A DNA stretch of 6,593 nt from an uncultured Eubacteriales bacterium (GCA_900553315.1 USCW01000093.1:1-6593), one strand, 5' to 3'. Positions 1 through 5,197 are shown, counted from the first letter of the stretch. Made by a program: numbers and translations. The notes: a model not told the origin generated them from the letters alone.

Positions 1-28
1 GAGGCGCTTCTCTTAGAGAAGCGGCCTC
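1..28 (-). terminator. Hairpin after the 270-residue gene, probable operon terminator (cut by window edge)
   Basis: Bases 1-5 (GAGGC) pair with 24-28 (GCCTC), and 6-13 (GCTTCTCT) pair with 15-22 (AGAGAAGC), allowing for a small opened loop and one bulged base. The hairpin begins 22 bases past the stop codon of the minus-strand gene ending at 50. Any U tract would lie left of base 1, outside the window, so the terminator call is an inference from stem strength and position. Bases 29-49 hold nothing else I can identify. Confidence 0.6.
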
Positions 29-49
29 TCCCCCAGAATATCCCCTTCG

Positions 50-862
50 TTAGCTCTCCACCTCGTCGGTCTCGGCACCTTCGGCGAGAGCCTTGGCGTA
101 GCGGAGGGTCATGACGGAGTCGGCGTAGAGGTAGGGCACGTTGCCGTGCTCGGTTTCAAAGACATGGATGTCGGCATACTCGGGCTTGCGTCCCATTGTG
201 GCGAGCGCTTGCTTGATCTGTACGGCGGTCAGATAGTAGGGATGACGCTCAAAATAAACCATGGGCGTGGGCGTGGGGTACGTCTTGCAGTTGAAGCGCA
301 CCATCTCCGCAATCGTGCGGCAAACGTCCTTGTCCTCAATCAGTGCCGCAATCATGGCGTAATTGTTTGCCATGTTTTCTTCCGAATAATAATACACGTC
401 CTTCTGCCCATCGACGTGACGAATATCCTTGCAGTCCTCGTCCTGCGCCATGGCGGCAATTAGTTCCTCCATGTTCTCGGCCTCTTCCATCAGCGACTTT
501 CTTGCGGTCAGCGCCGCTGCGGCACTCCGCTTGCGAATGAAGTCCGCCAAGACCTGCGCGGGCCGCTTTTCAACAGCCTCGGCGGGCGCCTCCTCCTCCG
601 GTTCGCTCGGGGGAAAGGGGTCTTCTACATCCGGCAGGGATTCCAGATAGTCCAGCAGATCGGGCTTTTCTGCGGTGGAAGCTTGCTCTCCGTTTATGAC
701 ATGCTCTGCATTGTGCTGATATTCCAGCTTCTCCGCCTTGGGATTGTCCAAATCCTTATTGACTGCGGGGTCCAGCGCATCACTGAACTCGCCGGGAATC
801 TCCTCGGGCTTCAGCTCAACTTCCTTAGAAAAACCGGGCTTGCGGCGACCAAACAGCGCCAT
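50..862 (-). CDS. YdhW-like acidic protein with internal repeats, third gene of the AOR operon
   Basis: A 270-residue protein of unknown function. It starts at ATG 862 with AAAGGAGT (871-878) eight bases upstream. It follows ydhY and ydhV in the same order as ydhYVW of E. coli, so YdhW-like is inferred mainly from position. There is no signal peptide or membrane segment. Residues 1-100 are acidic and proline-rich and look disordered, with a run of P, E and A at about 82-98. Residues 105-262 look folded, alternating helices with aromatic strands, and appear to contain a repeated unit: 158-170 (YYYSEENMANNYA) resembles 244-256 (YLYADSVMTLRYA). Each is preceded by a helix and a D-I strand, and a weaker middle copy lies near 202-220. 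The three cysteines (144, 181, 192) do not form an iron-sulfur motif. An accessory or assembly role for YdhV is possible. A TorD-type chaperone is unlikely because its typical motif is not seen. An intrinsic terminator directly upstream should make its expression lower or conditional. Confidence 0.85.
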   Translation of the reverse strand: MALFGRRKPGFSKEVELKPEEIPGEFSDALDPAVNKDLDNPKAEKLEYQHNAEHVINGEQASTAEKPDLLDYLESLPDVEDPFPPSEPEEEAPAEAVEKRPAQVLADFIRKRSAAAALTARKSLMEEAENMEELIAAMAQDEDCKDIRHVDGQKDVYYYSEENMANNYAMIAALIEDKDVCRTIAEMVRFNCKTYPTPTPMVYFERHPYYLTAVQIKQALATMGRKPEYADIHVFETEHGNVPYLYADSVMTLRYAKALAEGAETDEVES

Positions 863-884
863 TGTGCGTCACTCCTTTTTTGAT

Positions 885-923
885 AAAAACGGGAGCGAAG
901 GCAGCTTCCCGCCCTCGCTCCCG
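885..923 (-). terminator. Intrinsic terminator/attenuator between ydhV and the YdhW-like gene
   Basis: Read on the minus strand, a perfect 9-bp GC-rich stem (CGGGAGCGA at 890-898 on the plus strand, paired with 915-923) is followed directly by five U (885-889). This is a textbook Rho-independent terminator. It ends only 22 bases before the start codon of the next gene, and that gene's ribosome site (871-878) begins just past the U tract. Transcription of the third gene must therefore read through it, or the site must act as a regulated attenuator. No obvious competing antiterminator stem was found by eye. Confidence 0.8.
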
Positions 924-967
924 CGATGCTTTGCCTTATGAAAAAGAACATTCAACAGGCAGGGGCC

Positions 968-1000
968 GCATTCCTGCCGATAGCTATCGGCGGGGGATGC
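968..1000 (-). other. Long imperfect hairpin just after the ydhV stop codon
   Basis: The core GCCGATAGCTATCGGC (976-991) is a perfect 16-bp palindrome. Flanking bases 968-975 pair with 993-1000, with G-U pairs and one bulge, giving a stem of about 15 pairs. It starts eight bases past the ydhV stop on the minus strand and is not followed by a U tract. It is more likely an mRNA-stabilising 3' structure or a site for a dimeric protein than a terminator. It lies upstream of the true terminator at 885-923. Confidence 0.55.
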
Positions 1001-1008
1001 AGTCGTCT

Positions 1009-3168
1009 TTACTTAATCAGACCCAGCTCTTCCAGCTTGTCGGCCATGTCGCCCAGATCGAACTTTTCGAGGGTAGCACGGGTGGGAATGCCGGTCTCGG
1101 TGTCCCAGCCCATGGCCTCGTAGAACATGGTTTTGGCCTTCTCCATGTCGTCACGATCCATCTTCACGGTGCCCTCTTCAAAAGCCTTGAAGTCGGGTTC
1201 CTTGTCGAACACCCACGCGGGGATGCTGTCGTGATCCTTGCGCAGATTGTCGCTGCCCAGACGATATTTGAAGGAGATGGCGGTCATGGCGCGCAGCATG
1301 TTGGAGATGCGCTCGCAATCAAAGTCCAAATCCTCGCGGGTGTACTCGTCGCCGGTCACGGCGGTCATGTACTTTGCGTCCAAATCAAGGTCGCCCTTGT
1401 AACCGCGCTTCTTGGACGGGGACAGGGTCATGGGGTACATCCAGTTGCACAGCGTCGCGGAATCGTGCCACTGCTTGCCGATGAAGGCCCACTTCGCCAG
1501 ACGAATCTTCGCCTCGTTGATGGGGGTGTAGTGCTTGGGCGCATCGGTGCAGCCCTCGCCGAAGTAGCTCTCCAGCACAGGTTTGATAACCTCTTCATAG
1601 GGAGAACCGGAGCGGATGAAGTTGGTGCAGTGGTGGATCATGCAGTCACGATTGTACATCAGGTTGTACAGCACGCCGGACTGCCAGGCGTCCTCGGCGG
1701 AGTGATGCTTGGGATAGCCGTTATAGGTGACGTTGGTGTTGTTGCCAACCTCGTCATAATAGTTCTTGCCTGCGCTGTTCTTGGTCGCGTCGTCCAGACC
1801 CCACGCCTTGTACAGGTAGTAGGAGCCCTTGCCGAGATCGCCCCACGCGCCCTTGCCCTCGGCAATCAGGCGGTAGAACTCGACCGTCCAGCGGGGATCG
1901 CCGTTCTTCATCAGATCCCAGTCAACGGCGTTCCACTCTTCGTCGGTCATGTGCTCACGCAGGATGCCGTCCTTGTAGGCGCGGTTGAAGTCCTTTTGCA
2001 GGTTGCCGTAGTTGCACCATACACCGTAGTCGTCCTCGGCACGGGAACCGGCGCCGCCCAGGATCATCTTCGCGTCCTTTTCATCCACGAAGTCATGGGT
2101 ACCTTCGGGATAGATGCTGGTCTGACCCGTGATGGGCAGGCAGGTATTGGACACATGGGTGGGCAGATCGTAGTCCGCCAGAGGATCCATTTCATACTCG
2201 GTGTAGCAGCGCACGGGGCAGGAGGAGCAGCCGCCCTGCTTTACGGTGTACTTCTGTGCAATGTTGCCGAAGTCAAATACGCCCTTCTGACAGCGCATGG
2301 CTGCCACATGGATCTGACCGGTGGGCTGCTCGCCAGTGTCCACGGGGCCGTTGGGAGCCTTGCCCCACACAACGCCGGGGCCGCCCTGCCAGCGGTTCTT
2401 CACCGTGGAGGAATATTCCGCCCAGCTTTGGGGAATGGAAGGCACGTTGTGGTTGTTGTTGCCGCCAACCAGATCCTTAATCATGTAGTTGCTCAGCAGA
2501 CGAACTTCCATGGGGCGGGCGATCTTCACCGCACCGGTGCCGCGGGCGACCAGCGCCTTCAGCTTCTTAGAGCCCAGCACAGCGCCCACGCCGCCGCCAC
2601 CGGAGTTGCCCACGGAGGTGACCATGCAGCTCATGGGCACCAGATTTTCACCGGCCTGACCGATGGACACCACGTCGAAGGTGTCGCCGTTTTCCTTGGA
2701 CAGCGTGGCGTTGGTCTCAAAGGTACCCTTGCCCCACACGTGGGAAGCGTCCTCGATGGTCACGTTGTCATCGTCGATCTTGAGGTACACGGGCTTGTCG
2801 CTCTGCCCCTCGACGATCACCGCGTCATAGCCGGCATACTTCAGCGCATGGGCGAAGTGACCGCCGATGTGCGCGTCCACGATGGAGTCGCCCTTGGACC
2901 AGTTGCACAGGAAGGACACGTTCATACGGCCGGAGCAGGGCACGCCGGAGGCGGTCAGCGGGCCAACGCCGAACACGGCCTTTGCCGCCGGACCCAGCGG
3001 ATCGCTGTCCAGTGGAACCTCGTCCCAGATAACCTTATAGCCAAGACCCATGCCGCCGATATAAGGCTTATACTTGGGCAGGGTATCTTCTTTTGTGATG
3101 GTGCCGGTGGACAGGTTGACGCGCAGTACAGTACCGGCCCAGCCGTTGATGCCATTCTTAACGGACAT
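1009..3168 (-). CDS. ydhV: Aldehyde:ferredoxin oxidoreductase family enzyme, YdhV type
   Basis: A 719-residue W- or Mo-bis-pterin oxidoreductase of the AOR family. I recognise it as a YdhV ortholog from segments such as NNNHNVPSIPQSWAEY (237-252), DDYGVWCNYG (379-388), TLCNWMYPMTLSP (572-584) and the near-C-terminal MDRDDM (670-675). The [4Fe-4S] ligands are C314, C317 and C321 (CxxCxxxC) plus the distant C574. A glycine-rich segment at 190-205 ending GSKKLKA is typical of the N-terminal pterin-binding domain. H512 keeps a conserved position. Length is close to E. coli YdhV (about 700). The start at 3168 has AGGAGGG (3176-3182) seven bases upstream. No signal peptide is present, although its presumed electron-transfer partner YdhY carries a Tat signal. 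Family members oxidise aldehydes or reduce acids with ferredoxin-like partners. The physiological substrate of YdhV-type enzymes is, as far as I know, not established. Choice of Mo or W cannot be read from sequence. Confidence 0.97.
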   Translation of the reverse strand: MSVKNGINGWAGTVLRVNLSTGTITKEDTLPKYKPYIGGMGLGYKVIWDEVPLDSDPLGPAAKAVFGVGPLTASGVPCSGRMNVSFLCNWSKGDSIVDAHIGGHFAHALKYAGYDAVIVEGQSDKPVYLKIDDDNVTIEDASHVWGKGTFETNATLSKENGDTFDVVSIGQAGENLVPMSCMVTSVGNSGGGGVGAVLGSKKLKALVARGTGAVKIARPMEVRLLSNYMIKDLVGGNNNHNVPSIPQSWAEYSSTVKNRWQGGPGVVWGKAPNGPVDTGEQPTGQIHVAAMRCQKGVFDFGNIAQKYTVKQGGCSSCPVRCYTEYEMDPLADYDLPTHVSNTCLPITGQTSIYPEGTHDFVDEKDAKMILGGAGSRAEDDYGVWCNYGNLQKDFNRAYKDGILREHMTDEEWNAVDWDLMKNGDPRWTVEFYRLIAEGKGAWGDLGKGSYYLYKAWGLDDATKNSAGKNYYDEVGNNTNVTYNGYPKHHSAEDAWQSGVLYNLMYNRDCMIHHCTNFIRSGSPYEEVIKPVLESYFGEGCTDAPKHYTPINEAKIRLAKWAFIGKQWHDSATLCNWMYPMTLSPSKKRGYKGDLDLDAKYMTAVTGDEYTREDLDFDCERISNMLRAMTAISFKYRLGSDNLRKDHDSIPAWVFDKEPDFKAFEEGTVKMDRDDMEKAKTMFYEAMGWDTETGIPTRATLEKFDLGDMADKLEELGLIK

Positions 3169-3476
3169 GTTGTTACCCTCCTATTAGTTTCGAATCTAAG
3201 TCGCAGCCGGACGCAAGCGTCCCGACCGCATGTAAAGCGGTTCAAGCAAAGAGGTCTTTCATGGACAACCCGCACGGCACATCCCAATCCTACCCTCAGG
3301 GCCAGCGTCCCAAGGCCGTCCGCAGGACTGCAATCGTGTAATCCGGCTCTACCGGGTTTGCGGGTCGTTGATTTCGCAAAGCGAAATCAATTCCCTGTAC
3401 GCTGAGACGAACTCCGGTCGGCGCAGCATGGAAAGCCTCTTTCGTAAAAGCGGTCGCAGATGCTTTTACGACATCA
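3169..3476 (-). other. 308-bp hairpin-rich spacer between ydhY and ydhV
   Basis: I find no convincing gene here. In minus-strand order it holds a 10-bp perfect stem 3442-3451/3462-3471 starting five bases after the ydhY stop, a perfect 10-bp stem with a 3-base loop 3368-3377/3381-3390, a 7-bp stem 3340-3346/3352-3358, a 6-bp stem 3224-3229/3237-3242, and a short GC stem 3209-3214/3217-3222 close to the ydhV ribosome site. None is followed by a U tract, so they are not intrinsic terminators. The sequence ACCGCTTT(T)AC occurs near both ends (minus strand, about 3445-3455 and 3232-3241). Possible explanations are an inserted palindromic repeat element, an mRNA processing or stability region, or a structured RNA. 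Confidence 0.7.
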
Positions 3477-4106
3477 TCAAATTGCTTGTGCCGCAGCGGA
3501 AATCTTATCCCACGGAATGATGGACAGCGCACCGGAGGGGCAGCCCTCGACGCACGCGCCGCACATGATGCACTTGGAGGATTTCTTGGTGACGGGGTTC
3601 ACCGTGGGCATGTGCCACGGGCACGCTTCATGGCAGGCGCCGCAGCCCACGCACTTTTCGGGATCGACCCGGCGAATGCCGTTCTCATCCGCGTAAATGG
3701 CCTGCATCGGGCAAGCCTCGCCGCACGCGGGGGTCTCGCATTGACGGCAGGTGTCGGGGAAGTACGTCCAGTTGTTCTCGGTATACAGACCGTTGCCGTT
3801 GCGGCTGGAGTACAGGTTGCGCGTCACCTTCACGCGGGAAATGTAGCTGGAGCAGCAGCCGTCGTTGGTCAGCGTGCAGTTGATCTCGCAACGCTGGCAG
3901 CCCACGCAGCGATCCGCGTCCACCACCAGCAGACCCTGCGGGAATGCCCATACGCGAACCTTGTCCTCGGCCACCGCTTTTTCCGTCACGCCCAGCGCAC
4001 CCAGCATCGAGGTGGACAGCGCCAGTCCGGCCAGACTCTTGCCGGAGAGCTTCAGGAACTGACGGCGGGTGTAGTCCCTGTCAAGAAAGCGCGTCTTATC
4101 AGCCAT
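3477..4106 (-). CDS. ydhY: Tat-signal ferredoxin-like subunit with four [4Fe-4S] clusters, YdhY type
   Basis: A 209-residue electron-transfer subunit. Start ATG 4106 is fixed by AAGGAGGAG (4115-4123); the reading frame stays open further upstream, but that part is the riboswitch leader. A twin-arginine signal opens the protein: TRRQFLK (13-19), a hydrophobic stretch (24-40) and AVA (44-46) as a possible cleavage site. Four cysteine groups follow: 67/70/73/77, 120/123/128/132, 152/155/158/162 and 179/182/185/189, a pattern of the DmsB/NrfC/HybA class expected to bind four [4Fe-4S] clusters. Cys84 and Cys85 are extra. I recognise it as YdhY from its overall pattern, including CVGCQRCEINC and KKSSKCIMCG near the fourth group. 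It probably carries electrons to or from YdhV, outside the membrane or on its outer face. It is the first gene of the operon, under the putative Moco riboswitch. No membrane quinone-reactive subunit is encoded in the window. Confidence 0.96.
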   Translation of the reverse strand: MADKTRFLDRDYTRRQFLKLSGKSLAGLALSTSMLGALGVTEKAVAEDKVRVWAFPQGLLVVDADRCVGCQRCEINCTLTNDGCCSSYISRVKVTRNLYSSRNGNGLYTENNWTYFPDTCRQCETPACGEACPMQAIYADENGIRRVDPEKCVGCGACHEACPWHMPTVNPVTKKSSKCIMCGACVEGCPSGALSIIPWDKISAAAQAI

Positions 4107-4121
4107 GTTGTTCTCTCCTCC

Positions 4122-4152
4122 TTGTATTGCATTGCGTTTGATGCGGATACAA
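4122..4152 (-). promoter_or_regulatory. Hairpin abutting the ydhY ribosome site, candidate riboswitch expression platform
   Basis: On the minus-strand RNA, UUGUAU (4147-4152) pairs with AUACAA (4122-4127), and GCAU (4141-4144) pairs with AUGC (4129-4132), around a loop of eight bases. The 3' arm includes the first two A of the ydhY ribosome site AAGGAGGAG (4115-4123). The 5' arm follows directly on the 3' arm of the aptamer closing helix. The pairing is visible in the sequence; its role in controlling translation is inferred. Confidence 0.55.
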
Positions 4153-4333
4153 AAACAGAGTTTCCACCCTGCGCACCTGACAGTCTGCCTCTCGGTCATG
4201 CGGACAAAGGCAAACATCAAACAGGTGGCACAGGGGAAACTCCTTCGCAAAAGTGGCAGGCGATGCGGTCGCCCGCACCACCCAATGGCTTGATAGACCC
4301 GGAGGGTCGCACAAGCTTGGAGTATCTCTGTTT
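4153..4333 (-). promoter_or_regulatory. Moco/Tuco (molybdenum or tungsten cofactor) riboswitch aptamer
   Basis: The minus-strand leader of ydhY folds into a compact multi-helix RNA. P1 is 4326-4333 with 4153-4160 (8 bp). A second helix, 4319-4323 with 4239-4243, encloses two hairpins. One has outer stem 4312-4316/4288-4292 and inner stem 4304-4308/4296-4300. The other is a 10-pair stem 4273-4282/4259-4268 capped by a GCGA (GNRA) tetraloop. A further arm pairs 4222-4227 with 4174-4179 and 4209-4215 with 4183-4189; segment 4231-4239 pairs with 4161-4171 around a two-base bulge. A GNRA-capped arm, the UUUCCCCUGUGCC segment and the overall layout fit the Moco RNA motif as I remember it. The downstream genes, a pterin-dependent enzyme and its partner, are the expected kind of target. 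I worked out the fold by eye; no covariance search was run. Confidence 0.83.
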
Positions 4334-4357
4334 CTGCTATAAATAGAATAGCAGAAA
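4331..4357 (-). repeat. Perfect 10-bp inverted repeat over the probable ydhY -10 region and start site
   Basis: TTTCTGCTAT (4331-4340) and ATAGCAGAAA (4348-4357) are exact inverted copies around a 7-base AT-rich centre. The predicted -10 box lies inside, which suggests an operator. If transcription starts farther upstream instead, the same sequence would form an RNA hairpin sharing three bases (4331-4333) with the aptamer P1 strand. Confidence 0.6.
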
Positions 4358-4373
4358 ACCGCTTCTTTCGCAA
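4345..4373 (-). promoter_or_regulatory. Probable promoter of the ydhYV operon
   Basis: On the minus strand, TTGCGA (4368-4373) and TATTCT (4345-4350) are separated by 17 bp; each matches the sigma-A consensus at four of six positions or close to it. Transcription would start near 4338, about five bases before the aptamer P1 strand. The -35 box overlaps the end of the promoter-proximal direct repeat, as in promoters that depend on an activator. An alternative is the perfect TATAAT at 4393-4398, but it has only a weak -35 partner. Confidence 0.55.
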
Positions 4374-4420
4374 GCACTCATCAATAAACTTTATTATAAA
4401 CGCAAGCGCTAATCAATAAA
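4369..4420 (-). repeat. Two 20-bp direct repeats 32 bp apart, candidate tandem activator site
   Basis: Copies at 4369-4388 and 4401-4420 read TTTATTGATKAGYGCTTGCG on the minus strand and differ at two of 20 positions. The centre-to-centre distance of 32 bp is close to three helical turns, so both face the same side of the DNA. Relative to the inferred start near 4338 they centre at about -40 and -72. A perfect TATAAT sits in the 12-bp gap. The repeats are directly visible; the regulator is unknown. Confidence 0.7.
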
Positions 4421-4464
4421 TTCTATAACAAAAGCATGATGTAGGAAGATATTTCCAATAGAAA

Positions 4465-4478
4465 TTTGAGACATCAAA
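4465..4478. promoter_or_regulatory. 14-bp palindrome in the divergent intergenic region
   Basis: TTTGAGACATCAAA has 5-bp perfect inverted arms around four bases. It lies about 45 bp upstream of the tat -35 box and further from the ydhY promoter, and may be a regulator site for either. It resembles CRP/FNR half-sites but the spacing is two bases too short. A shorter symmetric element, GGAAGATATTTCC, lies at 4444-4456. Function of both is unknown. Confidence 0.3.
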
Positions 4479-4522
4479 CTATAGATAAAGATAACTAACT
4501 GAACGATGTCAGCAAATGGGAA

Positions 4523-4551
4523 TTGACATTTTCTGTGTTCTGCGTTATGAT
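4523..4551 (+). promoter_or_regulatory. Strong sigma-A promoter of the tat operon
   Basis: A perfect TTGACA (4523-4528) and TATGAT (4546-4551) are separated by 17 bp, so transcription should start near 4558. This leaves a leader of about 48 bases before the tatB-like start. It also rules out the upstream ATG at 4516 as a start, because that codon precedes the promoter. Confidence 0.88.
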
Positions 4552-4586
4552 ATGCACAGCACTGGAGTGAAGAAAGCTGCTACATT

Positions 4587-4593
4587 AAGGAGG
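4587..4593 (+). promoter_or_regulatory. Ribosome binding site that decides the TTG start of the tatB-like gene
   Basis: AAGGAGG lies 12 bases before TTG 4606. No ATG or GTG follows it in frame before the conserved N-terminal helix. ATT at 4603 is better spaced but is a very rare start codon. Confidence 0.8.
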
Positions 4594-4605
4594 TCGTCAG
4601 AAATT

Positions 4606-4953
4606 TTGAACATCGGCTTTGGTGAGCTGATCGTGGTGCTGCTGGTGGCCTTTCTGATCGTGGGGCCTAAGGATCTGCCGAAGGTGGCTCGCTGGCTGGG
4701 CCGCCAGGTGAAGATGCTTCGCCGCATGGTCGCGGAGCTGAAAACGGAAACGGGCTGGGACGAGATGGAAAAGGAGCTCACCCAGACCCAGCAGGAGCTC
4801 AAGCAGACGCAGAAGGATCTGGATGTGACGAGCGATCTGCGGGAAGCTTCGCAGGAATTGCAGCGGAACCTGAACTCCCTGAAAAAAGACGTCAAGAAAA
4901 TGGACGAGGACGCGAAAAAGGAACGCGAGGCAAAAAAACAGGAAAAGCCTTAA
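4606..4953 (+). CDS. tatB: Sec-independent translocase subunit, TatB-like
   Basis: A 115-residue TatA/B family protein, first gene of the tat operon. The start is taken as TTG 4606, which gives MNIGFGELIVV, closely like the N-terminus of E. coli TatB. It has one N-terminal membrane helix (about 5-19) with an early acidic residue E7, then the hinge GPKDLP (20-25); the Gly-Pro followed by Leu-Pro is typical of TatB rather than TatA. An amphipathic helix follows (26-45). The C-terminal half (about 52-112) is highly charged with a Q/E/K-rich, coiled-coil-like run that repeats the motif TQxxL. In the Tat complex, TatB with TatC forms the twin-arginine signal receptor. Many Gram-positive bacteria lack TatB and use a bifunctional TatA, so a separate TatB-like protein is notable. 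It could act as a second TatA. It lies 21 bases before tatA. Confidence 0.88.
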   Translation: MNIGFGELIVVLLVAFLIVGPKDLPKVARWLGRQVKMLRRMVAELKTETGWDEMEKELTQTQQELKQTQKDLDVTSDLREASQELQRNLNSLKKDVKKMDEDAKKEREAKKQEKP

Positions 4954-4974
4954 AGGGCTTAAGGAGGTTTCTTT

Positions 4975-5166
4975 ATGAGACTGGGTACGACGGAAATTAT
5001 TCTGATTGTGGTGTTGGCGCTGGTGCTGTTCGGCGGCAGCAAGCTGGCTGGCGTGGGCAAGGCGCTGGGCACCAGCATTAAGGACTTCAAGAAGGCCGTT
5101 AAGGACGACGAGGAGTCCGCCAAGGAAGACGAAAAGAAGGAAAAGACCGAGGATAAGCAGGCTTGA
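4975..5166 (+). CDS. tatA: Sec-independent translocase pore subunit TatA
   Basis: A 63-residue protein with one N-terminal membrane helix (6-18), the TatA hallmark FG at 19-20, then the amphipathic helix SKLAGVGKALGTSIKDFKKA (22-41) and a short highly charged tail. TatA oligomers form the transient path through the membrane for folded proteins. E7 occupies the polar position near the start of the helix. The ATG at 4975 has AAGGAGG (4961-4967) seven bases upstream. The gene lies 21 bases after the tatB-like stop and 31 bases before tatC, so co-transcription is clear. The order tatB-tatA-tatC differs from the familiar tatABC. Confidence 0.95.
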   Translation: MRLGTTEIILIVVLALVLFGGSKLAGVGKALGTSIKDFKKAVKDDEESAKEDEKKEKTEDKQA

Positions 5167-5197
5167 GGCTTACCCGCGCAAGGAAAGAGGGTAATGC

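Noticed and set aside
50..862. TorD/DmsD-type chaperone for the pterin enzyme
   Set aside because: The length and position are suggestive, but the helical-bundle pattern and the family's typical motif are not seen. The folded part contains strands and repeats instead.
816..951. Leader peptide (ATG at 951, minus strand) running through the attenuator
   Set aside because: There is no ribosome site before it and no run of codons pointing to an amino-acid attenuation mechanism. It looks like chance.
862..3405. 847-codon open frame on the plus strand across the whole of ydhV
   Set aside because: It is antisense to a clear AOR-family gene, has no ribosome site, and its Val/His/Gly/Leu-rich composition is what the complement of GC-rich coding sequence gives. 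It is open only because of codon bias.
3296..3532. 78-codon minus-strand frame in the ydhY-ydhV spacer
   Set aside because: It overlaps the ydhY 3' end in another frame, has no ribosome site and spans the hairpins. It is better read as structured noncoding spacer.
3486..4346. 286-codon open frame on the plus strand across ydhY and its leader
   Set aside because: It is the antisense shadow of ydhY and the riboswitch, with no ribosome site and no recognisable domain.
4107..4373. Upstream extension of ydhY by 89 codons
   Set aside because: It overlaps the riboswitch and promoter, has no ribosome site, and would bury the Tat signal. AAGGAGGAG lies directly before ATG 4106.
4465..4478. FNR or CRP box
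   Set aside because: Half-sites look similar, but the gap between the TTGA and TCAA cores is four bases, whereas FNR/CRP sites have six.
4516..4605. ATG at 4516 as start of the tatB-like gene
   Set aside because: It precedes the -35 box of the tat promoter, and the extra 30 residues do not fit the TatA/B N-terminus.
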